Assembly (NCBI RefSeq): GCF_900142395.1
Contig: NZ_FRAS01000010.1
Location: forward strand, 87,596-151,595
Source: Hymenobacter psychrotolerans DSM 18569
Lineage (GTDB): Bacteria > Bacteroidota > Bacteroidia > Cytophagales > Hymenobacteraceae
Reading direction: 5' to 3'
DNA: 64,000 nucleotides
Both the position numbers and the translations under genes were made by a program. The notes beneath the pieces are model-generated. The model ran no database searches, was not told the origin of the DNA, and saw only the letters and a list, made by a program, of their open reading frames with translations. Shown one piece after another: positions 23,344 to 32,311 of the stretch (position 1 is the first letter of the stretch; every line of letters starts with the position of its first letter).

Positions 23344-24315
23344 ATGAACGTAACGAACTTCCTCAAGCACCACTACCGCCACTTCAACGCCGCCGCGCTG
23401 ATTGACGCCGCCGAGGGCTACAACAAGCACCTGGCCGAGGGCGGTAAGATGATGATTACCCTGGCCGGGGCCATGAGCACCGCCGAAATGGGCATCCAGC
23501 TGGCCGAACTCATCCGCCAGGACAAGGTGCAGATCATCAGCTGCACGGGTGCCAACCTGGAGGAGGACATCTTCAACCTGGTGGCCCACGACTTCTACGA
23601 GCGGGTGCCCAACTACCGCGACCTGACGCCCGCCGACGAGCAGGCCCTGCTGGAGCGCCACATGAACCGCGTAACCGACACCTGCATTCCCGAAGAAGAG
23701 GCCATGCGCCGCCTGGAGCACTCGGTGCTCAAGTTCTGGGAAAAGGCCGATAAGGCCGGCGAGCGGTACTTCCCCCACGAGTTCTTCTACCAGATCCTGA
23801 AGTCGGGCGAGCTGGAGCAGTACTACCAGATTGACCCCAAGGACTCCTGGATGCTGGCCGCCGCCGAGAAAAACCTGCCCATCATCTGCCCCGGTTGGGA
23901 AGACTCCACGCTGGGCAACATCTTCGCCGGCCACGTTATTTCGGGCGACATCAAGAACGTACACACCGTACGTACCGGCATCGAGTACATGATTTACCTG
24001 GCCGACTGGTATACCCAGCAGGCTACTGAGGAAAGCAAAGTAGGCTTCTTCCAGATTGGTGGCGGCATTGCCGGCGACTTCCCCATCTGCGTAGTGCCGA
24101 TGCTGCACCAGGACCTGGGCCGCACCAGCGTGCCGCTGTGGGGCTACTTCTGCCAGATTTCGGACTCTACTACTTCGTACGGCTCGTACTCCGGTGCTGT
24201 GCCGAACGAGAAAATCACCTGGGGCAAGCTAGGCCAGGACACGCCCAAGTTCATCATCGAGTCGGACGCTACCATCGTGGCGCCGCTGGTGTTTGCCATG
24301 GTGCTGGGGCAATAG
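23344..24315 (+). CDS. Deoxyhypusine synthase family protein
   Basis: 323 residues, full length. NAD-binding features (MMITLAGAMSTAEMG, ISCTGANLEEDIF) and the C-terminal active-site region with the conserved Lys in KITWGKLGQ (about residue 295) match deoxyhypusine synthases. Bacteria have no eIF5A, so bacterial members are thought to make homospermidine or modify another substrate. It is transcribed alone and followed by a strong terminator. Confidence 0.9.
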   Translation: MNVTNFLKHHYRHFNAAALIDAAEGYNKHLAEGGKMMITLAGAMSTAEMGIQLAELIRQDKVQIISCTGANLEEDIFNLVAHDFYERVPNYRDLTPADEQALLERHMNRVTDTCIPEEEAMRRLEHSVLKFWEKADKAGERYFPHEFFYQILKSGELEQYYQIDPKDSWMLAAAEKNLPIICPGWEDSTLGNIFAGHVISGDIKNVHTVRTGIEYMIYLADWYTQQATEESKVGFFQIGGGIAGDFPICVVPMLHQDLGRTSVPLWGYFCQISDSTTSYGSYSGAVPNEKITWGKLGQDTPKFIIESDATIVAPLVFAMVLGQ

Positions 24316-24336
24316 TTTCTGCCTGACGCAATAAGT

Positions 24337-24373
24337 AAAAAGCCCGCCGCTGAGCTTCAGCGGCGGGCTTTTT
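24337..24373. terminator. Intrinsic terminator, bidirectional
   Basis: 17-bp stem (24337-24353 with 24357-24373), core AAGCCCGCCGCTGA, flanked by A and T runs, between convergent genes. Confidence 0.9.
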
Positions 24374-24406
24374 TGTGGCAGCAGCCTTCTGTTGGGTTTT
24401 TGCCGG

Positions 24407-24964
24407 TTATGAAGCGGCGGGCGGCTCAACGTCTAACCCCTCGGCCAGTATATCCGCTTCGCAGCGCAGGCCGGCCAGGCGGGCTTCCAGCAGCCGTATG
24501 GCCGTGGCCCCGCAGGTAGTGCGAAGCTGGCGGCGGGCCTCCTGCTCAAAAATGGTGAGCCAGTTTTGCTCCTGCTCCGGGCTTACAATGGGGCCGGGGT
24601 AAGCCCGCAGGGCCGGGGCGGCCACCAACCGTGCCCGGAGCGGGGCGGCCCGGCGGTACAGCGTTTCCAACTGCACTTCCAGGCCCTGAATTTTGAGCCG
24701 GCATTGGCGCAGCCGAAAACCAAGCTCCTCTGCGTCAGGCTCAGGCTCGGGCAGCGGGAGTGGCGCCGGGAACGTGCCGCCCGCCCCATTATACACGAGG
24801 CCCTGGGCCGCCAGCTCCAGGCGCAGCTGCTGCACCCCCGTGGTGGCAGTAGTAGATTGGTAGCCCCGCTCGGTGAGGGCCAGACTCGACCGGGCCACGC
24901 CCAGCCATTCGGCCAACATGTCCTGGCTAAGTCCAAATAAAGTGCGGAGCGCGCGCGTATTCAT
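24407..24964 (-). CDS. Helix-turn-helix transcriptional regulator
   Basis: 185 residues from the ATG at 24964 (MNTRALRTLFGLSQ). The N-terminal 60 residues form an XRE-type HTH (LFGLSQDMLAEWLGVARSSLALTERGY). The rest, with repeated Leu and Arg, looks helical and may dimerise. A 23-bp perfect palindrome begins about 29 bp upstream of the start, suggesting autoregulation. The gene lies between near-identical terminator hairpins at 24337 and 25111. Confidence 0.8.
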   Translation of the reverse strand: MNTRALRTLFGLSQDMLAEWLGVARSSLALTERGYQSTTATTGVQQLRLELAAQGLVYNGAGGTFPAPLPLPEPEPDAEELGFRLRQCRLKIQGLEVQLETLYRRAAPLRARLVAAPALRAYPGPIVSPEQEQNWLTIFEQEARRQLRTTCGATAIRLLEARLAGLRCEADILAEGLDVEPPAAS

Positions 24965-24992
24965 GGCTGTTGAATGAATCAGTTTCACCAAG

Positions 24993-25045
24993 TTAAACAA
25001 TTTGTGGCTAAACAAAATGCAATTGTTTAGCCACAAATTGTTTAA
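24993..25045. promoter_or_regulatory. Large perfect palindrome, probable operator
   Basis: Arms 24993-25015 and 25023-25045 are perfect inverted copies (23 bp) around a 7-nt centre. Each arm contains AAACAA twice, flanking TTTGTGGCT. The region is AT-rich against a GC-rich background and sits directly upstream of the HTH gene, so it is a likely binding site for that protein; a cis RNA hairpin is the alternative. Confidence 0.7.
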
Positions 25046-25110
25046 CACCTGCGGCTGATGTGAAGCATGCCGAGGCAACATCCCAGAGGTCCGCATAAGT
25101 ATACCCACCA

Positions 25111-25145
25111 AAAAGCCCGTCACTGGATTTCAGCGGCGGGCTTTC
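25111..25145 (-). terminator. Terminator after the DUF3667 gene
   Basis: AAAGCCCGTCACTG pairs with CAGCGGCGGGCTTT with one wobble and one mismatch; nearly the same hairpin as at 24337. Confidence 0.7.
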
Positions 25146-25188
25146 TGTGAGCAGTCTTAACGCCGCCCGTCGGAGGGCAGAAAGCTGT

Positions 25189-26013
25189 CTATTGCCTGGT
25201 CATCGCCATAATCTGCTCCCAGTTGATGCTCACCAGCAGCGCAAGTGCCGACAGCAGAATGAGTGCGTAGGAGCCGACGGTGGTAGCAAGCCCCCGCCAC
25301 ACACGCCCCGCCACCGATAAGCTGGTACCCTGGAGCAGGCTGGCGTAGGCCCACGTTTGGTAGGCAAACGAAACCAGCAGCAGCCCACCCATCACCTGCT
25401 GCCCTTGCTGGGTACCATTGAGCAGATATAAGACGGGCAGCACCAGTAATGTAAGAAAGTGGTAGGTGCCCGTAACGTAGGTAGTAATAGTCAGGGCCTC
25501 GGCGTAGTTGAAGCCGCCCCGCCGCAGGCACAGCCGCGCCACCAGGGCCGTGAGCGGCAGCAAAGCCACCGTAAACCAGTTGATGTACCGGGAAAAGAAC
25601 TGCAGAAACCGCTCCTGCATTGCCTGCACGGCCGGCGGAATACTGGGGTCGTGGGTGTTGTAGGGCCGCAGATGCAGCACCACGTAGCAGAACGTAATAA
25701 GCCCGGTGATGAGCAGCACGTAGGTAAGCGGCCGAAAAAACGGTACCCGCTGGCCCGCCAGATAGCGCCGCAGGGCCGGGCCAGGTCGGCGCAGCATCTG
25801 CCCCAGTGTGTAGGGCAGCCCCTTATCGACGTGCCAGATAGAGTGCGGAATGTCGTGCAGCCAATGCGCCATGGTCAGGCGGTGCGTATTGGCAGGCTGG
25901 CCGCAGTGGGCGCAAAACCGGTCATGTAGGGCAGTGCCGCAGTTCAGGCAGGCCTGTTGGGTGGCCGTGGGGTGCGTAGTAGCCGGGCTGGCGGCTTGGG
26001 CTAGGGCTTCCAT
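25189..26013 (-). CDS. DUF3667 membrane protein
   Basis: 274 residues. An N-terminal zinc-ribbon-like pair (CLNCGTALHDRFCAHCGQ, residues about 22-40) is followed by the DUF3667 core (HWLHDIPHSIWHVDKGLPYTLGQML, RRYLAGQRVPFFRPLTYVLL) and four to five TM segments. The family is common in Bacteroidetes and its function is not known. The start at 26013 gives the complete ribbon. Confidence 0.88.
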   Translation of the reverse strand: MEALAQAASPATTHPTATQQACLNCGTALHDRFCAHCGQPANTHRLTMAHWLHDIPHSIWHVDKGLPYTLGQMLRRPGPALRRYLAGQRVPFFRPLTYVLLITGLITFCYVVLHLRPYNTHDPSIPPAVQAMQERFLQFFSRYINWFTVALLPLTALVARLCLRRGGFNYAEALTITTYVTGTYHFLTLLVLPVLYLLNGTQQGQQVMGGLLLVSFAYQTWAYASLLQGTSLSVAGRVWRGLATTVGSYALILLSALALLVSINWEQIMAMTRQ

Positions 26014-26120
26014 AGCGTATAACTCTGGAGGAGAACAGAATGGGAATATACCTGAAAAGCAGTATAGAATGGCGTAGATGCACCACTCAGCCCGCCGGAT
26101 GCTGAGAGAACTGGCAAAAA

Positions 26121-26155
26121 AGAAAGCCCCCGCTGCACATCAGCGGGGGCTTTCT
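26121..26155 (-). terminator. Intrinsic terminator after the OmpA-family gene
   Basis: 15-bp perfect stem (26121-26135 with 26141-26155), core AAGCCCCCGCTG, with flanking A and T runs. Confidence 0.85.
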
Positions 26156-26174
26156 TGAGTGGGGATGGTCGGCG

Positions 26175-27563
26175 CTACTTTTTAGTCACGCGCACATCCA
26201 CGCGGCGGTTTTGGGCGCGGCCTTCGGGCGTATCGTTGGTGGCAATGGGGTGCTCCTGGCCGTAGCCCTCGGCCGTTACGCGGCTGGCATCAATGCCACT
26301 GTCCATCACGGCCTTGCGGGCGGCGTTAGCCCGGTCGGCGCTGAGGGTCAGGTTCATGTCGGCGGCGCCTTTGTTATCGGTGTAGCCGCCCAGCTTCACG
26401 GTGGCGTTCGGGAAAGCCTTCAGAATGGCCGCCAGATTCTTCAGCTGCGCCTGCGACTCGGCGGTGAGCGTCGATTTGGCGGTGTTGAAGTATACCCGGT
26501 CGAGGCTCATCCAGCCCTGCGTTTTGTCGTCGCTGACCGTCTGGTTGGCATCGTTGAGGAAGTTGAACAGCCGCGACTCAAACGAGTTGCTGCCCACGTT
26601 CAGTACCGTGCCGTCGGGCAGCGTGATGTCGGCATTCGACCCCGTATCGTAGATGTAGTTGCCGCTGGCCTCGTCGTAGCGGCCGGTAGCGGCCGCTGCG
26701 GCCGGCGCAGGAGCCGCGGCCATAGTCGTGTCTGCCATCGGGGTTTCGGTGGTGGCAGCAGCCGTATTTTCCGGCTCCTTGTTGCAGTTGCGCATAAAGT
26801 AGAAGAGCGCCGCCAGCCCCGCCAGCAACAGCAGCAGCCACGGCCAGCGGCTCGGGGTAGCAGCTGTGGTTTCCACGTCGCGGGCAGTGTTGCGCACGGC
26901 GTCGCCGGTACGGTTGGCCGCCGCCGAAACGGTATTGCCCACGTTGTGCGCGGTAGCGCTGGCGGCGTTTCCCAGCCCCGTAGCCGCGGCTCCCAGCCCC
27001 AGGCCGGAAAGCACCGTTCCCAAGCCGCCCGGCAGACTGCCCAGCGCCCCCATGATGCTGCCCTTCTGGCTGCTCAGGTAACTGCTGAAGCCGTTGGCAT
27101 CGAGGTGGTTGTCGGCGGCATGCTTGCCCAAGAGGCCCAGCACCACTGGCACGGCCATATTCATCAGGCTGCTGGTAGTGGAGGTGCGCACGCCCGCCTG
27201 CTGGCTCACGCCTTCCACAGCGGTAGTGTAGTGCGAGCCAAACACAGAACGCAGCATTTCAGCCCCTCTGTTCAGCAAGCCGCCATCGGTGGCCGGCGCC
27301 GAACTGTTCACGCTCATGCCGCCCAGCAGGCTGCTCAGGTTGCCCAGAATACCGCTGCTGTGGGCCTGGTTGGCCATACCGAACAACTCTGAGGAGCCAC
27401 CGGGCTGCTGCGACCGGGCAAACAGGCCACCCAGAACTAACGGGATGATGCTGCGCAGCGCCGTGCCAATGCCGCTTTCATTTTCGCCCAGCGCCGTGCT
27501 GGTCTGGCGTACCGTGTCGCCGCCGAAGTAATTCTGAACAAGCTCTAATAGGGTCTGGCTCAT
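26175..27563 (-). CDS. DUF937-OmpA envelope protein
   Basis: 462 residues in three parts. Residues about 1-190 are a DUF937 domain (SIIPLVLGGLFARSQ, AVPVVLGLLGKHAADNHLDANGFSSYLSSQK). One TM helix follows (WPWLLLLLAGLAALFYFM, about 240-260). The C-terminal domain (about 340-462) is OmpA-like, with the peptidoglycan-binding motif GYTDNKGAADMNLTLSADRANAARKAV. It should span the inner membrane with the OmpA domain in the periplasm on peptidoglycan. Confidence 0.92.
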   Translation of the reverse strand: MSQTLLELVQNYFGGDTVRQTSTALGENESGIGTALRSIIPLVLGGLFARSQQPGGSSELFGMANQAHSSGILGNLSSLLGGMSVNSSAPATDGGLLNRGAEMLRSVFGSHYTTAVEGVSQQAGVRTSTTSSLMNMAVPVVLGLLGKHAADNHLDANGFSSYLSSQKGSIMGALGSLPGGLGTVLSGLGLGAAATGLGNAASATAHNVGNTVSAAANRTGDAVRNTARDVETTAATPSRWPWLLLLLAGLAALFYFMRNCNKEPENTAAATTETPMADTTMAAAPAPAAAAATGRYDEASGNYIYDTGSNADITLPDGTVLNVGSNSFESRLFNFLNDANQTVSDDKTQGWMSLDRVYFNTAKSTLTAESQAQLKNLAAILKAFPNATVKLGGYTDNKGAADMNLTLSADRANAARKAVMDSGIDASRVTAEGYGQEHPIATNDTPEGRAQNRRVDVRVTKK

Positions 27564-27687
27564 GGGCTTTGGGAGTAAAGGATGAGAAATATAGCCGCAT
27601 ACGCAGAAGAATTGTTGAGGTATGCATTATAGAGATATTTATATGCCTGAAGGGGGTACTAAGGCATCTGCTTGCCTGATTCTGCAC

Positions 27688-27722
27688 AAAAGCCCGCCGC
27701 GGAATGTTCGCGGCGGGCTTTT
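27688..27722 (-). terminator. Intrinsic terminator after the trans-sulfuration gene
   Basis: AAAAGCCCGCCGCG (27688-27701) pairs with CGCGGCGGGCTTTT (27709-27722), T-rich on the transcribed side. Confidence 0.85.
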
Positions 27723-27745
27723 CTGTAACGCTGGAGGCAACTGTT

Positions 27746-29056
27746 TTACGCCATTTCCGCCACGCGCACCTCCTGCGGCACTCCTACGGCCTCGAACGCC
27801 TGGCTTAGGTCCAGCATCAGGTCCTGCGGGTCTTCCACGCCGATGCTCAGGCGGATCATCTGGGAGGTGATACCCATTTCCAGTTGGTCGTCGGGCGTGA
27901 TGTCGGAGTGGGTCATGGTGGCGGGGTGCTCCGCGAGGCTTTCGGTGCCGCCCAGGCTCACAGCCAGCTTGATGAGGCGCAGCGCGTTGAGGAAGCGGAA
28001 GGCTTCGGCTTCGCCGCCCCGGATGTCGAAGGAAATCATGGAGCCGGGCGAGAGGCAGTGGCGGCGGTAGATGTCCTGCTGCACAGGGCTATGCTCCAGG
28101 TGGGTGAGGTAGTAGGTGCGTGCTACCAGTGGGTGCTGCCGGAGCCAGTCGGCAATAACCTGGGCCGAAGAAGCGGCGCGCTCCATGCGCAGCTTCAGGG
28201 TTTCGAGGCTGCGCATGAGCATCCAGCCGGTGTTGGGGTCGCACATGGTGCCCATAAAGGTGCGCATGCCTTTGATTTCCTTCATCAGGGCCTTGCTGCT
28301 CAGCGCGGCGCCGGCAATCAGGTCGGAATGGCCGCCCAGAAACTTGGTGGCCGAGTACAGCACCACATCGGCACCGTGCTTGAGCGGGTGCTGGAACACG
28401 GGTCCCAGGAACGTGTTGTCGACCACGAAGCGCACGGGCTTTTCGGGGGTGCTGTACTGGCGGGCCAGGGCGGCGCAGGCTTCCAGGTCCACGAGGTGGT
28501 TGGTGGGGTTGGCGGGCGTTTCCACGAAAATCATGGCCAGGCGGCCGGGCGCAATGGCCGCGGCCTGGGCGGCCAGCTCCTCGGGCGTAGCGGTGGGCAG
28601 GAAGCCCTGCGCCTCAATACCGAACTTGCGCAGCACGTTTTTCAGGAAAAAGTCGGAGCCGCCGTACACGGGCTCGGAGTGCAGTACCACGTCGCCGGGC
28701 TGCAGCAGGGCCAGCAGGGTAGTGCTGATGGCGGCCATGCCACTGGCGAAAGAGGCGGCTTCCTCGGCTCCGTCCCAGAGGCACAGGCGGTTCTCCAGAA
28801 TCTCCAGGCTGGGGTTGTTGAGGCGCGAATAGATCAGGCCCATTTCCTCTTCCGGCCCCTGCTGGCGCAGCCCGTAGGCCAGCTCGAAAAAGGCTTTGCC
28901 TTCTTCGGCATTCTTGAACACGAACGTGGACGTCTGGAAAATGGGCGGCTTGATGGCGCCTTCGCTCCAGGCGGGCGTGTAGCCGTAGCTCATCATCAGG
29001 CTTTCGGGGTGGAGGCGCTGCCCGCTGATACAGGCGTGGTCGTAAGGGGTGGTCAT
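27746..29056 (-). CDS. PLP-dependent trans-sulfuration enzyme (cystathionine gamma-synthase / methionine gamma-lyase type)
   Basis: 436 residues of the Cys/Met metabolism PLP family. Seen: PPIFQTSTFVF, YSRLNNPSLEILE, SGMAAISTTLLALLQPGD, the VDNTFLGP strand and the PLP-Lys motif YSATKFLGGHSD. It acts on sulfur amino acids in the cytosol; synthase versus lyase cannot be fixed from sequence alone. A TACCTTCG element at 29095-29102 is its probable promoter, back to back with that of the plus-strand gene at 29173. Confidence 0.9.
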   Translation of the reverse strand: MTTPYDHACISGQRLHPESLMMSYGYTPAWSEGAIKPPIFQTSTFVFKNAEEGKAFFELAYGLRQQGPEEEMGLIYSRLNNPSLEILENRLCLWDGAEEAASFASGMAAISTTLLALLQPGDVVLHSEPVYGGSDFFLKNVLRKFGIEAQGFLPTATPEELAAQAAAIAPGRLAMIFVETPANPTNHLVDLEACAALARQYSTPEKPVRFVVDNTFLGPVFQHPLKHGADVVLYSATKFLGGHSDLIAGAALSSKALMKEIKGMRTFMGTMCDPNTGWMLMRSLETLKLRMERAASSAQVIADWLRQHPLVARTYYLTHLEHSPVQQDIYRRHCLSPGSMISFDIRGGEAEAFRFLNALRLIKLAVSLGGTESLAEHPATMTHSDITPDDQLEMGITSQMIRLSIGVEDPQDLMLDLSQAFEAVGVPQEVRVAEMA

Positions 29057-29094
29057 GACGGAGGGGGTAGGTGGGAGGAAAAGGTCAATGGCTG

Positions 29095-29102
29095 CGAAGG
29101 TA
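29095..29102 (-). promoter_or_regulatory. -7 element TACCTTCG (minus strand)
   Basis: About 39 nt upstream of the start at 29056; forms a divergent promoter pair with 29143-29150. Confidence 0.6.
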
Positions 29103-29142
29103 GCTTTTCTCCCGAACCCTGTGCCCGATTACTGGCGTCCCG

Positions 29143-29150
29143 TACCTTCG
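29143..29150 (+). promoter_or_regulatory. -7 element TACCTTCG (plus strand)
   Basis: 22 nt upstream of the ATG at 29173, giving a short 5' leader. Confidence 0.6.
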
Positions 29151-29172
29151 CCAGCTCAACAGCCCCGCCCGC

Positions 29173-29505
29173 ATGCCCCTCGACCTTGCCAGCTTCCTGC
29201 AGCACACGCCCGATGCAGAGAAAACCACCCTGCAGCTCTATACCCCCGACGGCCGCGCTACCTACCCCTGCCAGGCCCTGCTGATAGCCCAGACCCGCCT
29301 GCAGAAGCTCTACATCACGCTCGAAACGCCCCGGCGCTACCTGGCCCACACCCGGGACGCCGACACGGGCGAAGTGGAAATTGACTTTCTGCGCGACTAC
29401 ACCGAGGTAGAAGCCCTGCTGGAAGATGCCGGCCTCGACGGTATCCACGACGGCGAGCAGGGCATCCTGTACCACAACCTGCTCTTCCTGCTGATGAACC
29501 CGTAG
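29173..29505 (+). CDS. Hypothetical small cytosolic protein
   Basis: 110 residues, no signal or TM segment. Mixed alpha/beta with LQLYTPDGRATYPCQALL, LETPRRYLAHTRDADTGEVEIDFLRDY and a C-terminal helix ending LLFLLMNP. No family is recognised. It has its own promoter and is followed 102 bp later by the photolyase gene on the same strand. Confidence 0.72.
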   Translation: MPLDLASFLQHTPDAEKTTLQLYTPDGRATYPCQALLIAQTRLQKLYITLETPRRYLAHTRDADTGEVEIDFLRDYTEVEALLEDAGLDGIHDGEQGILYHNLLFLLMNP

Positions 29506-29607
29506 GAGGACAGGAGGAAATAGCCGCTGTAGCCAACCCTGCCGCAACCTCAGTTGTTAGCAGTATCCAGCGGCCCGCTACCCGGCCGTTTTACTGCTAG
29601 CGTATTT

Positions 29608-30918
29608 ATGAAAATCAGTCTTTTCTGGCACCGCCGCGACCTGCGTTTCGAGGACAACGCGGGCCTGGCGGCGGCTCTGCAGGCCGAGGAGCCCGTGCTG
29701 CCCCTGTTCATCTACGATAAAACCATCCTCGATAAGCTGGAGCCCGAGGATGCCCGCCTCACTTTCATCTTCGACCAGGTAGAGCGCCTGGCTGACGAGG
29801 CCCACGCGGCCGGCGGCGGTTTCGTGGCCCGCTACGGCAAGGTGTCGGACGTGTTTCGGCAGCTGCTGAAGGACTACGAGGTGGCCGCCGTGTACACCAA
29901 CGAGGACTACGAGCCCTACGCCACGGAGCGCGACGCCGCCGTGGCCGAGCTGCTGCAGAAGCACGGCGCGGAGCTGCGCAGCTTCAAAGACCAGGTGATT
30001 TTCGCCAAGGACGAGGTGCTGACCAAGAACGGCAAGCCGCACAAGGTATTCGGGGCCTACTCCAAAACCTGGCAGGCCCAGATGAAGCCTGAGGACTTCA
30101 AGCCCCACCCGTCGGCCCGGCTTCTGACAAAGGAAAACCTGGCCCAGCCCGTTGTCGCCGATAAAGCCCGGCCCACGCTGCAGAAAATGGGTTTCAAGCG
30201 CCACGAGCAGTACACGGTGCCGGCTAAGCTGCCACCGCCCGCCGTGGTGAAGGACTACGACAAAACCCGCGACACGCCCGCCCTGGAACGGGGCACCACC
30301 CGCATGTCGGTGCACTTGCGGTTCGGCACGGTCAGCATCCGCAGCCTCATGCAGCAGGCCGATAAGCTCAACGAGAAGCTGCTCAACGAAATGATCTGGC
30401 GGGACTTCTTCATGATGCTGCTCTGGCACTTCCCCAACACCGCCACCGAGGCCTACGACCCTAAAATGCGCCACTTGCCCTACCGCGACGCGCCCAGGGA
30501 ATACAAAGCCTGGTGCGAGGGCCGCACCGGCCAGCCCTTCGTGGATGCGGGTATGCGCCAGCTCAACCAGACCGGCTACATCCACAACCGGGCGCGCATT
30601 GTGGCGGCCGGCTACCTGGTCAAGCACCTGTTCATCGACTGGACGCTGGGCGAGCATTATTTCTCCGAGAAGCTGCTCGACTACGACATGAGCAACAACG
30701 TGGGCAACTGGCAGTGGATGGCTGGCACCGGCGCCGTGGCCGCGCCCTGGTTCCGCGTCTACAACCCCGAAGCCCAGCAAAAGCAGTACGACCCCGACCT
30801 GGCCTACATCAAAAAGTGGGTGCCCGAGTACGGCACCGACAAGTACCCCAAGCCGCTGGTCGACCTGAAAGAAGGCCGGGACCGGGCCATCGAAGCCATC
30901 CGGAAGGGCAGGAAGTAG
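29608..30918 (+). CDS. phr: Deoxyribodipyrimidine photo-lyase / cryptochrome
   Basis: 436 residues from the ATG at 29608 (MKISLFWHRRDLR). The N-terminal antenna domain has FWHRRDLRFEDN; the FAD domain has TTRMSVHLRFGTVSIR, EMIWRDFFMMLLWHFP, the DAGMRQLNQTGYIHNRARIV motif and YDMSNNVGNWQWMAG. It repairs UV pyrimidine dimers with light. The start avoids an upstream in-frame extension with no family match. A DUF2256 gene, often found near photolyases, occurs about 9 kb away. Confidence 0.93.
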   Translation: MKISLFWHRRDLRFEDNAGLAAALQAEEPVLPLFIYDKTILDKLEPEDARLTFIFDQVERLADEAHAAGGGFVARYGKVSDVFRQLLKDYEVAAVYTNEDYEPYATERDAAVAELLQKHGAELRSFKDQVIFAKDEVLTKNGKPHKVFGAYSKTWQAQMKPEDFKPHPSARLLTKENLAQPVVADKARPTLQKMGFKRHEQYTVPAKLPPPAVVKDYDKTRDTPALERGTTRMSVHLRFGTVSIRSLMQQADKLNEKLLNEMIWRDFFMMLLWHFPNTATEAYDPKMRHLPYRDAPREYKAWCEGRTGQPFVDAGMRQLNQTGYIHNRARIVAAGYLVKHLFIDWTLGEHYFSEKLLDYDMSNNVGNWQWMAGTGAVAAPWFRVYNPEAQQKQYDPDLAYIKKWVPEYGTDKYPKPLVDLKEGRDRAIEAIRKGRK

Positions 30919-30960
30919 ATTGTTAGTTGCTGGTTGCTGGTTGTCAGTGGTCAGGAAATA

Positions 30961-31073
30961 GAACGTCATGCTGAGCTTGCCGAAGCATCTCTGCCGCTTC
31001 GTTGTACTAGTATTAGTTACCCGGCAGTAGAGATGCTTCGACTACGGCTGCGCCTTCGCTCAGCATGACGTTC
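30961..31073. repeat. Dispersed palindromic element, copy E
   Basis: Ends GAACGTCATGCTGAG and CTCAGCATGACGTTC are perfect inverted copies; inner AGAGATGC/GCATCTCT pair too. It lies between convergent phr and the amidase gene. Confidence 0.85.
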
Positions 31074-31113
31074 TTTTTCTGACCACTAACAACTAACAAC
31101 TGACAACTAACAA

Positions 31114-32175
31114 TCACCGTTTGGTATAATCAGCCAGCAGGCCTTCGTAAATCCAGTTAGCCAGGGCCTGGCGGTTGTCGGGCACCAGGAAGCGGCGCTG
31201 GTCCTTGCTGTTGCGGATGTTGCCCAGCTCCATAAACACGGCCGGGGCGCGGCTGTTGCGCACCTCGTACAAAGTGCCGCGCTCCGACACATTGCCGGAA
31301 TACGGGCGGTTGGGCTGGGCCCGTTTGTAGCGGGCCGTGAACACCTTATGAATGTTTTTTGCCAGCCGCAGCCCCAGGGCGTTGCCGGGGTGGTGGTAGA
31401 AGAACACGTCGATGTTTTGGCCGGCGCTGCGGCTGTCTACGTGCAGCGCAATGAGGCGCTGATAGGCACCCTTGTGGCGGGTGTGCAGGCGGTTGACCTC
31501 GGCAATGCGCTTGCGCAGCCGATATACCTGGCTGAGCGGAATAACCTGGTTGGGGTAGCCGATTTCGTCGTGGTCGGTTTCCAGCACGGCTTCGTCGCGG
31601 ATACCGTCGTTGGGGTCCTGCACCATCATATACACCGTGGCGCCGTGCTCCATCAGTACCCGGGCCAGCCGAATGGTCACGTCGTAGGCGTACTCGTCCT
31701 CGGCCAGATTATGGGTGCCGTACTGGCCGATAGCGCCTGGGTCGGGGCCGCCGTGGCCGGGCGAGAGGTAGTACACCGCCCCGCGCAACGCCCGGTCGCG
31801 CACCGGCACGGGGCTGTACCGGGGCCCGAAGAGCTTGGCCGGCAGCAGTGGCTGGGTACTGATGCCGCGCGAAGTAGGGTTGCGGGCCTGCCGGCTGCCG
31901 GCTTTTGACTTCGCCGCCGTGGTTGCTGCCTTAGGCGCGGCAGCCGGCAGCACGTAGCTGCGGCCCACCACCAGGCCACCCGCTTTTGTAAGCCGGCCCT
32001 GGTTCAGCCGCCGAAACTGCTGCTGTTGCTGGCGGGTATTGAGGCCGTAGCGCTGGAGCAGCACCTGCACCCCGTCGCCGCGGCGGGCTACTGCTTTGCG
32101 GGCCTTGGACTGGCTGAAAGCACCACCGGAAATCAGAAAAAGCAGGACAAGAAGGACAGCGGTGCGCAATGGCAA
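31114..32175 (-). CDS. N-acetylmuramoyl-L-alanine amidase (Amidase_3)
   Basis: 353 residues, TTG start at 32175 with a signal peptide (AVLLVLLFLISGGAFSQ). An N-terminal region (about 30-85) resembles a LysM-like module (VQVLLQRYGLN ... LVVGRSYVLP). The catalytic zinc domain follows: YLSPGHGGPDPGAIG with the first His, the metal-binding Glu in AEDEYAYD, ALHVDSRS, and the terminal FMELGNIRN with the catalytic Glu. It cleaves the glycan-peptide bond of peptidoglycan. The hairpin at 32312 lies upstream of it, so belongs to the next minus-strand locus. Confidence 0.88.
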   Translation of the reverse strand: MPLRTAVLLVLLFLISGGAFSQSKARKAVARRGDGVQVLLQRYGLNTRQQQQQFRRLNQGRLTKAGGLVVGRSYVLPAAAPKAATTAAKSKAGSRQARNPTSRGISTQPLLPAKLFGPRYSPVPVRDRALRGAVYYLSPGHGGPDPGAIGQYGTHNLAEDEYAYDVTIRLARVLMEHGATVYMMVQDPNDGIRDEAVLETDHDEIGYPNQVIPLSQVYRLRKRIAEVNRLHTRHKGAYQRLIALHVDSRSAGQNIDVFFYHHPGNALGLRLAKNIHKVFTARYKRAQPNRPYSGNVSERGTLYEVRNSRAPAVFMELGNIRNSKDQRRFLVPDNRQALANWIYEGLLADYTKR

Positions 32176-32311
32176 AGGGCGTAAAAAGGTGAGCGAAGCA
32201 GCGGTCCGGGCCGGGCTGCCCCTGCAACATACGGCTCCGAATCAGGCTGGAAGCTCAGGCAACGGGGGCTACCAGCCTGCAAAAAAGGCAGTAAATCTTC
32301 GGATTACGAAC

